Positions 1 through 5,921 of a stretch of DNA of 5,921 bases are shown piece after piece. This DNA comes from Lutibacter sp. (GTDB taxonomy: Bacteria; Bacteroidota; Bacteroidia; Flavobacteriales; Flavobacteriaceae): NCBI GenBank assembly GCA_030599055.1, contig JAUVOS010000164.1, positions 1-5,921 on the forward strand, written 5' to 3'. A program made the position numbers and the translations under genes. The notes beneath the pieces are model-generated. The model was not told the origin of the DNA and ran no database searches. It was given only the letters and a program-made list of their open reading frames with translations. Within the stretch, counting starts at the first letter, position 1. The number at the start of each line of letters is the position of its first letter.

Positions 1-2066
1 ATATAACTATCAATCAAATTACGATAACGCAACATTGTACTTTCTTTCTTATTGAGAGAAAGCTTTTCGAAATAAGAATCTAAAAACTTGTTGAATTTTC
101 CATTAATATAATTCTGTTTCATCGGCACTACACCAATTTCTCTCCATTCTTTAATATAGCCCTTCAATTTTTCTAAATCAGGCTTAAAGTCCTCTTTTTG
201 AGCTTCAATTTTTAAATTCTCTAAATACTCTTTTTTCTGTGAATAAACCTCAAATTTCTCCTCATTTACGGCATCCTGAGCTACGTGCAATTTATCAAAG
301 TAATGATTGCACGCTTCTTTAAACCTATTCCAAATTTTGTCAGCTTGTTTACGGGGTACATGTCCTATTGTTTTCCATTCTGCTTGTATTTTCTTCATCA
401 CTTCGGTTACAGTATTCCAATCTTCGCTATCTCTTAATGATTCTGCTTTTTCTACCAAAGCCATCTTACGACTTAGATTGTCATGCTGTACGTTCTTTAT
501 TTCTTTATAATAAGCATTTTTCTTTTTGTTAAAATCTTTGGTAGCTTCTTTAAATTTATTCCAAATAGTATTATTTTTAGAACGTGCCACTCTTCCTATT
601 GCGAAAAATTGCTCACGAAATACTCCAATTTCTTTAATGCTTTTTTGCCAGTCTCTATGTGTTTTATTTTCTGAGGTATCGTACTTAAAAATTTCGTCAA
701 TAACCGCCTGTTTTTTCAGCAGATTCTCATTAAATTTTTCTTTTAACCCATCAAAATACTCATGTCTTTTATCGTGAATTTTTTTGGTGGCTGCACTAAA
801 TTGTTCCCATACTGCTTCTCTATTCTCACGTGACACAGGGCCAATTTCCTCTTTCCAAAGACGATGTATAACTTGCAATTCATCAAATGCTTGTTTAATA
901 TTATCGCTTTCTGCTAAAGCTTCAGCTTTGATAATTAACTTTAATTTTTCATCGAGATTATGCTTGAAATCTAAATCACGAAGGTCATTTCTAAGATGTA
1001 ATAAATCGTAAAAGCGTTCTACATGAAAATGATAGGTTCGCCACAAGTTAGAATAATGCTCTCTTGATACCGGTCCAATTTCCCTCCATTTATCTTGAAC
1101 TTGTTTAAAGTGTTTATACATTGAATTAGCCTCTCCATTATCAATCAGATCTTTTAATTCCTCTATCACATTATTCTTTTTCAACAAATTCTCCTCATAC
1201 TGTTTTTCTATTTCTTTGTAATACTTTTTTAAACGTTTTTTATATTCGAATAATGATTGATTATACTGCTCTTGAATAGGATTATCATATCGAAAATCTA
1301 TCGTATTTCCTCCTTCTTCTAAAAATTTTGTTTTCGCTTCCTTTAGTAAGTGTCCAAATTGTTTATTAAAAACTTTTTTTAATACATCTATCTGTTTTTT
1401 AATTGCTTGTATCGGATGTTTTTCTATTAATTCACTAACAATTGCTACAACACCTTCCAAACTAAGTGCCTTATAATCCTCCATAGGGATTTCCGGTACT
1501 TCATGTAAATTTTCTGATTGCTTTGCGACATGTTTTTCAACTTCATCTACTGCATCTTGTGACTTTTTCTCTTGTTTTTCTAAAGATTCAACTACCTCAT
1601 CTTTTACATCTTTTACTTTGGTAGCTTCTTCTTTTTTAGACACTTCAGCTGTTTCTTCTTTATCCTTTGTATCTTCTACCGCAGTCTTTTTATCCTTTTC
1701 TTCTTCAATTTCTTTTTTATCATCAGATAGCGCAAGCTCTTTATCAATTTCTACTGTCTTTTCAGCTATAGCTTCTCCTTCCTTTTCTTCTTCTACTATC
1801 TCTTGATTATCAGACACTACAGTTTTTGTATCTGGTTCAATAATCTCATTTTTTTTATTTTCAATTACTTGCTCATCAATTTTTTCTTCATTTTCATTTA
1901 CTAACTCTTCATTAAGTATTTTTTCCTTTGATTTTTCAATGGCTAAGGATGTTGTTTCTAAATCTTTTAAATTTTCCTTTTTAATGATTTTTTTTACTGA
2001 TTTCTTTTTATCAGCTGACTGGTTCTCAGTTGCATCAGGCAACTTTTTATCTTTATCGTCTAACAT
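1..2066 (-). CDS. DUF349-repeat protein, C-terminus cut by the window edge
   Basis: The frame opens at ATG 2066 and stays open for 688 codons to the window edge, so the C-terminus is missing. Residues 1 to about 190 are low complexity, dominated by Glu, Lys and Asp, and probably disordered. From about 195 the protein looks helical and carries five DUF349 repeats. Their W-x(2-3)-IG cores are at residues 327-331, 404-409, 487-491 (Phe replaces Trp), 564-568 and 641-645, followed by a [VA]-[SPA]-R-like turn and a W/F-x-x-F segment (for example IWNRF at 578-582). The spacing is 77-83 residues. There is no signal peptide or membrane segment, so it is likely cytoplasmic. The molecular function of DUF349 is not established; database labels such as 'chromosome segregation protein' probably reflect coiled-coil similarity only. 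Family identification is firm from the repeat pattern; any role would be guesswork. I infer that a short helical tail is missing. Confidence 0.9.
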   Translation of the reverse strand, partial: MLDDKDKKLPDATENQSADKKKSVKKIIKKENLKDLETTSLAIEKSKEKILNEELVNENEEKIDEQVIENKKNEIIEPDTKTVVSDNQEIVEEEKEGEAIAEKTVEIDKELALSDDKKEIEEEKDKKTAVEDTKDKEETAEVSKKEEATKVKDVKDEVVESLEKQEKKSQDAVDEVEKHVAKQSENLHEVPEIPMEDYKALSLEGVVAIVSELIEKHPIQAIKKQIDVLKKVFNKQFGHLLKEAKTKFLEEGGNTIDFRYDNPIQEQYNQSLFEYKKRLKKYYKEIEKQYEENLLKKNNVIEELKDLIDNGEANSMYKHFKQVQDKWREIGPVSREHYSNLWRTYHFHVERFYDLLHLRNDLRDLDFKHNLDEKLKLIIKAEALAESDNIKQAFDELQVIHRLWKEEIGPVSRENREAVWEQFSAATKKIHDKRHEYFDGLKEKFNENLLKKQAVIDEIFKYDTSENKTHRDWQKSIKEIGVFREQFFAIGRVARSKNNTIWNKFKEATKDFNKKKNAYYKEIKNVQHDNLSRKMALVEKAESLRDSEDWNTVTEVMKKIQAEWKTIGHVPRKQADKIWNRFKEACNHYFDKLHVAQDAVNEEKFEVYSQKKEYLENLKIEAQKEDFKPDLEKLKGYIKEWREIGVVPMKQNYINGKFNKFLDSYFEKLSLNKKESTMLRYRNLIDSY

Positions 2067-2096
2067 ATTATAATGTTTAAGGTTCCAATGAATCGA

Positions 2097-2126
2097 TAAA
2101 GATACCAATTGCCTTGTTTCTGACAA
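2097..2126 (-). promoter_or_regulatory. Candidate Bacteroidota-type promoter for the DUF349 gene
   Basis: On the minus strand a TTG (2126-2124) inside a T-rich run is followed after exactly 19 bp by TATCTTTA (2104-2097). This matches the Bacteroidota sigma-ABfr pattern TTG-N19-TAnnTTTG except for the last base. It would place the transcript start near 2090 and give a leader of about 25 nt before ATG 2066. The match is to a short consensus in AT-rich DNA, so chance is possible, but position and spacing fit well. A second TATCTTTA lies at 2166-2159 with less good spacing to an upstream TTG. Confidence 0.45.
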
Positions 2127-2159
2127 AAAATAATTGATTTTTAATTATTGTTGTCTGAT

Positions 2160-2206
2160 AAAGATAAAAGACCGCTCTGCTCAAAGACAAAAGAGAAAAG
2201 ACTGCT
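2160..2206 (+). repeat. Interrupted array of AAAGACN heptamers
   Basis: On the plus strand five 7-bp units are visible: AAAGATA (2160), AAAGACC (2167), then a 9-bp interruption GCTCTGCTC (2174-2182), then AAAGACA (2183), AAAGAGA (2190) and AAAGACT (2197). The last unit is followed by GCT, so AAAGAC-Y-GCT occurs at both 2167-2176 and 2197-2206. The array lies upstream of the DUF349 promoter candidate. The units are direct observations; their function, if any, is unknown. Confidence 0.6.
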
Positions 2207-2436
2207 TAGTTAACCTATATATAATCTATCATTCACGAAATATTCTTTTTCGTATGAAAGTATTATTTAGAGAATTTCCATAGCTATTCAACTGTGATGA
2301 TTTTTAAAAATGTTTTTCACACAAAGGAGCAAAGACGAGAAGTCGTGTGGATTCACTTACATCGAACTGAGGTTATAAGTATCCTTTACTTTACTTTGTT
2401 TTATTGTTTGCTTATTAAATTCCAAATATTAAATCA

Positions 2437-2566
2437 CAAACGCCAAATAAATCACAAAAGTTAAAATACAAAAAAACAAACTACTCAGATGAATTTTGTG
2501 AGTTTATACTATTCGAATATAGAATGACAATTAAAATTTTGGGTATTGTAATTTATTTGTTATTTG
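2437..2566. repeat. Imperfect AT-rich inverted repeat (CAAAT-type words)
   Basis: The left arm (2437-2457) and the reverse complement of the right arm (2546-2566) match at 17 of 21 positions, sharing the block CAAATAAATyACAA. An 88-bp spacer separates them. Smaller direct repeats decorate both sides: AAATCACAAA at 2431-2440 and 2449-2458, CCAAAT at 2422-2427 and 2443-2448, and GTTATTTG at 2559-2566 and 2573-2580. With such skewed composition some matching is expected by chance, but the 14-bp block and the nested words look non-random. No transposase is nearby. Confidence 0.5.
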
Positions 2567-2684
2567 ATTATTGTTATTTGTTTTTTTAACTACTATATAA
2601 CAAATCATATTACTAACTATCAATCCAAAACTAGCTTTTTTAAAACAACGATAATTACCGAAATAAGATGAGTTGTAATTAGAA

Positions 2685-2719
2685 AGCCTTACGTCTTACG
2701 TCTAATGTCTTACGTCTTT
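2685..2719 (-). repeat. Tandem array of five [AT]AAGACG heptamers
   Basis: Read on the minus strand from 2719, five consecutive 7-bp units occur without gaps: AAAGACG, TAAGACA, TTAGACG, TAAGACG and TAAGGCT. On the plus strand this appears as TTACGTC units, four of them at 2689-2716. The core AAGAC is the same as in the array at 2160-2206 but in the opposite orientation. The array lies 58 bp downstream of the aroE stop, and the aroE stop itself sits in a single similar unit, CTAGACG (2781-2775). Confidence 0.75.
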
Positions 2720-2777
2720 GCTTATGTCCGTCGAATTAATCACTATATCTACTATTTATAAGAGAAAAATAATACGT

Positions 2778-3542
2778 CTAGGAATTCCATATCTCCCATG
2801 ATTTTTCGGCCTGAAATTGTAGCATTTTTAGACCATTTTGAATTTGTGCTCCTTTTTTTTCAGCTTTTATAAGGAATTTAGTTTTTATGGGGTTATAAAC
2901 TAAATCGTAAACAAGATGTGAATCGTTTAAAAATTGATAGGGAATATCAGGACATTGATCTGTATTTGGCATCGTACCAATCGGTGTACAATTGATAATT
3001 ATTTGATGTTCTTCCAGCAATTTTTTATTTAAATCGTTATAATGAATGAAACCTGCTTCTTTGGGATTTCTTGATACAAACGTAAAGGCAATCTCCATAT
3101 TTGACAAAACGTAAGCTATAGCTTTTGAGGCGCCGCCAGCACCTAAAATCAAGGCTTTTTTATGTTCCTTTTTAAGTAGTGGCTTTAAGGATTTATAAAA
3201 TCCATAAGCATCCGTGTTATAGCCAATTAATCTATTATCCTTAACCAAAACCGTATTGACAGCTTGTATTGCTTTTGCGTCACTACTGAGTTCATCTAAA
3301 TAAGGAATAATAATCTCTTTATAAGGAATTGTAATATTAAACCCGTTTAAGGTATATACTTCTTCTATCAAAAAATCGGCTAGTGCTTTTTCATCTAAAA
3401 ACTCGAAGTTATCATACGAATTATTAAATAACTTTAATTTTTTAAACTTTTGTTTAAAGAAGGTCTCTGAAAAGGAATGTAACAAGGTTTTACCAATCAG
3501 ACCATATTTTTTTATTTCATCTATGTCTGTTGTTCTCCCCAT
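2778..3542 (-). CDS. aroE: Shikimate dehydrogenase (NADP+)
   Basis: Converts 3-dehydroshikimate to shikimate with NADPH in the cytoplasm, the fourth step of the shikimate pathway to chorismate and aromatic amino acids. The 254-residue length is normal for the single-domain enzyme. Family signatures appear in order: the substrate-binding HSFS (22-25), NITIPYK (69-75) with the catalytic Lys75, AVNT (94-97), NTDAYG (109-114) with the catalytic Asp111, the nucleotide-binding glycine loop GAGGA (134-138), VSRNP (156-160) in the position of the NADP-phosphate site, INCTPIG (183-189), DLVYNP (213-218), and the C-terminal NGLKML (236-241) with Gln244. All expected catalytic residues are present. I chose ATG 3542 because the conserved fold begins at KYGLIG (12-17). 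An in-frame ATG at 3599 would add 19 unrelated residues read from inside the DUF368 gene. The chosen start overlaps that gene by 22 bp, which suggests translational coupling. Confidence 0.95.
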   Translation of the reverse strand: MGRTTDIDEIKKYGLIGKTLLHSFSETFFKQKFKKLKLFNNSYDNFEFLDEKALADFLIEEVYTLNGFNITIPYKEIIIPYLDELSSDAKAIQAVNTVLVKDNRLIGYNTDAYGFYKSLKPLLKKEHKKALILGAGGASKAIAYVLSNMEIAFTFVSRNPKEAGFIHYNDLNKKLLEEHQIIINCTPIGTMPNTDQCPDIPYQFLNDSHLVYDLVYNPIKTKFLIKAEKKGAQIQNGLKMLQFQAEKSWEIWNS

Positions 3543-4444
3543 TTTTCTAAGATTATAATGACTAAGAAACCTAAAAATGCTAAACCTAGAGCAGGCCACA
3601 AATGATTTTCACCTATATATTGAAAAGGCAAAATACTTTTTTCTTTGATTACCAGTTGCTTATCTCCAATGATAACTGTTTCTAAGACTTCTTTCCAAGG
3701 CCATATTTTGTTTAAAGCTCCTATGATAAACCCTGTTAGCACAGCCAAAGTTAGATCTCGATAGTGCGCAAAAATATATTTTAGAATTCTAGAAAAACTT
3801 AACAAACCAATGATTGCTCCCAAACCTATCAAAGCAATTTTTGTTAAATCTCTTTGATGTATCGCGTTTAATGCCACATGATAAACGCCTAATAAAACCA
3901 GAATAAAGGCTCCGGATATTCCCGGTAGTATCATTGCACATATAGCAAGCGCCCCTGCTAAAACCAGATACAATGCCGAAGGATTCGCCCCTGTTATGGG
4001 TTGTAGCTTTGTAATTAAAAAAGCAATAATTGCACCGATAAGAAGTGCTAGTATTGATTTGAAATTCCAATTCTCTACTTGTTTTCCAACAAACCAAATA
4101 CTCGCTAATACAAGACCGAAAAAGAAGGACCAGAGTAAAATGGGTTTGTTTTCTAACAACCAACTTAAGACTTTTGCTAAAGATATAACGCTTATCGCAA
4201 TTCCTAAAATTAAAGCTGCTAAAAAATTCCCATTTATCTTTTTCCAAACGCCTTTAATTCCCTGTTTGCTAAATACTTTAAAAAGTGAAAAATCAACAGC
4301 ACTTATACTATCAATTAACTCCTCATATATTCCGGAAATAAATGCAATGGTGCCTCCTGAAACTCCTGGAACAACATCAGATGCTCCCATAGCCATTCCT
4401 TTAAGGAGAATTATAAAATAATTAAATAACGAACGTTCTTTCAT
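3521..4444 (-). CDS. DUF368 membrane protein, probable undecaprenyl-phosphate translocase (PopT family)
   Basis: A 307-residue polytopic inner-membrane protein. The family hallmark is at the N-terminus: GMAMGASDVVPGVSGGTIAF (16-35). A related segment, ILPGISGAFILVLLGVY (172-188), marks the second half, so PG[VI]SG occurs at 26-30 and 174-178 as an internal repeat. Hydrophobic segments are visible near 73-97, 101-120, 131-147, 157-190, 203-218, 231-246 and 282-300. The motif LTGFIIGALNKIWPWK (236-251) is also typical of DUF368. Members in other bacteria, including Vibrio cholerae, were recently shown to help return undecaprenyl phosphate to the cytoplasmic face for cell-wall and surface-glycan synthesis. 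I infer the same role here by family membership. The gene starts at ATG 4444, 31 bp after the TPR gene, and runs 22 bp into aroE. The TAG stop and length are intact. Confidence 0.93.
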   Translation of the reverse strand: MKERSLFNYFIILLKGMAMGASDVVPGVSGGTIAFISGIYEELIDSISAVDFSLFKVFSKQGIKGVWKKINGNFLAALILGIAISVISLAKVLSWLLENKPILLWSFFFGLVLASIWFVGKQVENWNFKSILALLIGAIIAFLITKLQPITGANPSALYLVLAGALAICAMILPGISGAFILVLLGVYHVALNAIHQRDLTKIALIGLGAIIGLLSFSRILKYIFAHYRDLTLAVLTGFIIGALNKIWPWKEVLETVIIGDKQLVIKEKSILPFQYIGENHLWPALGLAFLGFLVIIILEKWGEQQT

Positions 4445-4475
4445 AAATAATCTTATTTTTATAAGGGTGAGTAAC

Positions 4476-5876
4476 TTAAAAAGAATTCTTGTAATTATTC
4501 AAAAAATCTTTAAAACGAAGACTATTATGAATTGTTGGAAACAAACTTTGAAATACCTTGTACTTTTTAGGATCAATAGCAAGAGCTTTAAGAATATGCT
4601 TTTTTCCTAAATTATCACTTCCCAATGAAAAATACAAACCGCTTAATCTATAATCAATATCAGCATGTCTATGGAAATATACTTCGGCTTTAAATAAGAC
4701 TTTTACAGCTTCTTTATAATCTCCCAAATAGAAGAATGTATCAGTCAATGACAAAAAAGTATTTAATGATGTATCTCCCAAATCCATACACTTTTGAAAA
4801 GCTTTTGCCGCTTCTTCAAAAAATGCTATTTTGAGATTTGATTTTGCGTAGATATACCAATAATCAGCGTTTTCTTCATTTACTTCAAGGAGTTTATTAC
4901 TATAAAAGAGTGCTTTTTGGTACTCTTCTCTATTGTAACACAACTTTGTTAAAGCAATTAATGGTTTATCCAAAAATGGATCTTCTTCATTAGATTTTAG
5001 ATAATAAATCTTTGCTTTTTCCGAATTATTAAGCTTCTCGTAATTATTTCCGATTTTCAAGTAAGCATAAGCTGTTGGGTCTTCTAACTCTGTGGTAAGT
5101 AAATAATTCTCAATAGCTTCATTATATCTTCCTAATTCTTCTAGAGCTTTTGCTTTTTCTATATAAGCTCCAATAAATTGTTCATCAATTAATAAGGCAT
5201 AATCAAATGCTTTAAGAGATTCCTGATGATTGTCAATAAGCGCGTATTGTCGTCCTAGCTGTTGCCAGGCTATTTCACTAAAAGGCTCTTTCTCTATATG
5301 GAGTTTTAAAAAATCTATTGCATTGTTCTGTTGTTCTAGCATATCATAACAATAAATAACATTATACAAATTTGTATAATCATTTATATCTATATCCAAA
5401 CAGTTCTTAAAAAACACTATGGCTTTTTCAAAATCTTCCAAAAAAAGATATTCCATTCCAATTAATGATAAGACATCTATATTGTCCTCTTCAGATAACT
5501 CAAGGGCTTTTATAAAAAGGCTTATTGCTTTATTATGTTTCTTTTGTTTAGAGAGCAATAATGCTTTTTGGATATACACCTCTTCATTTGTTGGCTCAAT
5601 TGCCTTTACTTCGTCCAACAATTGCGAAGCTTCTGCATACTTTTCTTCCCAAATAAACAATTCAGCTTTAAGCAATCGCAATCCATTAGCATCAGGGTGT
5701 TGTTGTAAGCTTAATGAAATTGCTTTTTTAGCAAGATTTATTTTCCCACTATCTATATAATATTTTATAATTCTCTCAAATTCAGTAGAATCAAAAAAAT
5801 ATACATTATCCGTCCTAAGCATTTTTTCAAAACGCTTTAAACTCGGGTTATTTTGATCTTCATAATATAAATCCAC
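4476..5876 (-). CDS. Tetratricopeptide repeat protein
   Basis: A 466-residue, nearly all-helical protein with about twelve 34-residue-type TPR units, starting roughly at residues 31, 65, 98, 133, 167, 201, 235, 268, 303, 337, 370 and 405. The classic pattern is clear, for example AYIEKAKALEELGRYNEAIENYLLT in 237-261. TPR solenoids bind other proteins; the partner cannot be read from the sequence. I see no signal peptide, no transmembrane segment and no catalytic domain, so it is probably a cytoplasmic scaffold. The conserved-looking N-terminal stretch FEKMLRTDNVYFFDSTEFE (16-34) precedes the repeats. I chose GTG 5876 because it puts about 15 residues before FEKML, as I recall for flavobacterial relatives. 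Alternatives are TTG 5906 (476 residues) and ATG 5822 (448 residues). An in-frame stop at 5912-5910 excludes anything longer. It is the first gene of the apparent operon with the DUF368 gene and aroE. Confidence 0.88.
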   Translation of the reverse strand: MDLYYEDQNNPSLKRFEKMLRTDNVYFFDSTEFERIIKYYIDSGKINLAKKAISLSLQQHPDANGLRLLKAELFIWEEKYAEASQLLDEVKAIEPTNEEVYIQKALLLSKQKKHNKAISLFIKALELSEEDNIDVLSLIGMEYLFLEDFEKAIVFFKNCLDIDINDYTNLYNVIYCYDMLEQQNNAIDFLKLHIEKEPFSEIAWQQLGRQYALIDNHQESLKAFDYALLIDEQFIGAYIEKAKALEELGRYNEAIENYLLTTELEDPTAYAYLKIGNNYEKLNNSEKAKIYYLKSNEEDPFLDKPLIALTKLCYNREEYQKALFYSNKLLEVNEENADYWYIYAKSNLKIAFFEEAAKAFQKCMDLGDTSLNTFLSLTDTFFYLGDYKEAVKVLFKAEVYFHRHADIDYRLSGLYFSLGSDNLGKKHILKALAIDPKKYKVFQSLFPTIHNSLRFKDFLNNYKNSF

Positions 5877-5921
5877 AAGCTTGTTTCTAATAAATATACA
5901 ATTCAAAAACTATATTTATAA

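Larger units (their letters stand above)
2067..2777. other. 711-bp intergenic region with repeat modules, no gene seen
   Basis: This gap separates the aroE stop from the DUF349 start. I find no coding frame of useful length, no tRNA-like cloverleaf and no rRNA. It is strongly AT-rich. It contains a candidate promoter near 2097-2126, heptamer arrays at 2160-2206 and 2685-2719 in opposite orientations, and an imperfect AT-rich inverted repeat with arms at 2437-2457 and 2546-2566. A slightly more GC-rich patch lies at 2318-2350. The stretch from about 2207 to 2310 holds only a weak hairpin (ACGAAA 2235-2240 with TTTCGT 2248-2253). Neither gene end shows a recognisable rho-independent terminator. 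The region resembles the repeat-loaded intergenic DNA seen in flavobacteria, but that comparison is from memory. Confidence 0.75.

Noticed and set aside
307..1011. Several short plus-strand open frames
   Set aside because: They are antisense shadows of the DUF349 repeats; the minus-strand frame is continuous and shows clear family motifs.
1618..1806. Plus-strand open frame rich in serine and phenylalanine (62 residues)
   Set aside because: It is the antisense reading of the Glu/Lys-rich low-complexity part of the DUF349 gene, where GAA and AAA codons become TTC and TTT. It has no features of a real protein.
2160..2719. CRISPR array
   Set aside because: The repeated units are 7 bp and directly adjacent, not 24-40 bp repeats with regular spacers, and there are no cas genes.
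3543..3599. N-terminal extension of AroE to the ATG at 3599
   Set aside because: The extra 19 residues are unlike any AroE N-terminus and come from reading the DUF368 C-terminal codons in another frame. ATG 3542 gives a normal length.
3789..4421. Overlapping open frames on both strands inside the DUF368 gene (152 and 141 residues)
   Set aside because: The DUF368 frame has full-length family motifs through this stretch, and neither alternative translation resembles a known fold.
4452..4465. CTTAT-AAAA-ATAAG hairpin between the TPR and DUF368 genes as a terminator
   Set aside because: The stem is only 5 bp, nearly all A-T, with no T-tract after it, and it lies just before a closely spaced downstream start. 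It is too weak to terminate.
5419..5760. Plus-strand open frame of 113 residues
   Set aside because: It is antisense to well-formed TPR repeats and has no recognisable domain.
5891..5898. TATATTTA as a -7 box for the TPR gene
   Set aside because: The word fits loosely, but the expected TTG about 19 bp upstream is not present in the remaining window sequence, so the promoter cannot be supported.

Overview
The window looks like a chromosomal segment from a low-GC member of the Bacteroidota, most likely the Flavobacteriaceae. I base this on the very AT-rich DNA, the lack of clear Shine-Dalgarno sites, a candidate promoter of the Bacteroidota type (TTG, 19 bp, TAnnTTTR), and four gene families that I recall sitting together in flavobacterial genomes. 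The genus cannot be determined from the sequence. All four genes are on the minus strand, so transcription runs from high to low coordinates.

Layout in the direction of transcription: (1) 5876-4476, a 466-residue protein made almost entirely of tetratricopeptide repeats. (2) 4444-3521, a DUF368 membrane protein, a family now linked to recycling of undecaprenyl phosphate (PopT type). (3) 3542-2778, shikimate dehydrogenase AroE, whose start overlaps the end of the DUF368 gene by 22 bp. (4) 2777-2067, a 711-bp non-coding gap. (5) 2066 to the window edge, a long DUF349-repeat protein with a highly charged, low-complexity N-terminus. It has no stop codon inside the window and its C-terminus is cut off.

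Genes 1-3 are tightly packed (31-bp gap, then 22-bp overlap) and read as one operon. It combines a protein-interaction scaffold, a probable lipid-carrier flippase and an aromatic amino acid biosynthesis enzyme. No biochemical pathway obviously joins the three, so the grouping looks like conserved housekeeping synteny. The DUF349 gene is probably transcribed from its own promoter just upstream of its start.

The least ordinary part is the 711-bp gap. It holds two short arrays of 7-bp units with the same core (AAGAC) in opposite orientations, about 480 bp apart. Between them lies an AT-rich inverted repeat built of CAAAT-type words. These look like dispersed intergenic repeat modules and no gene or RNA was recognised there. 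I see no phage, transposase, CRISPR or defence genes, and no convincing new multi-gene system.
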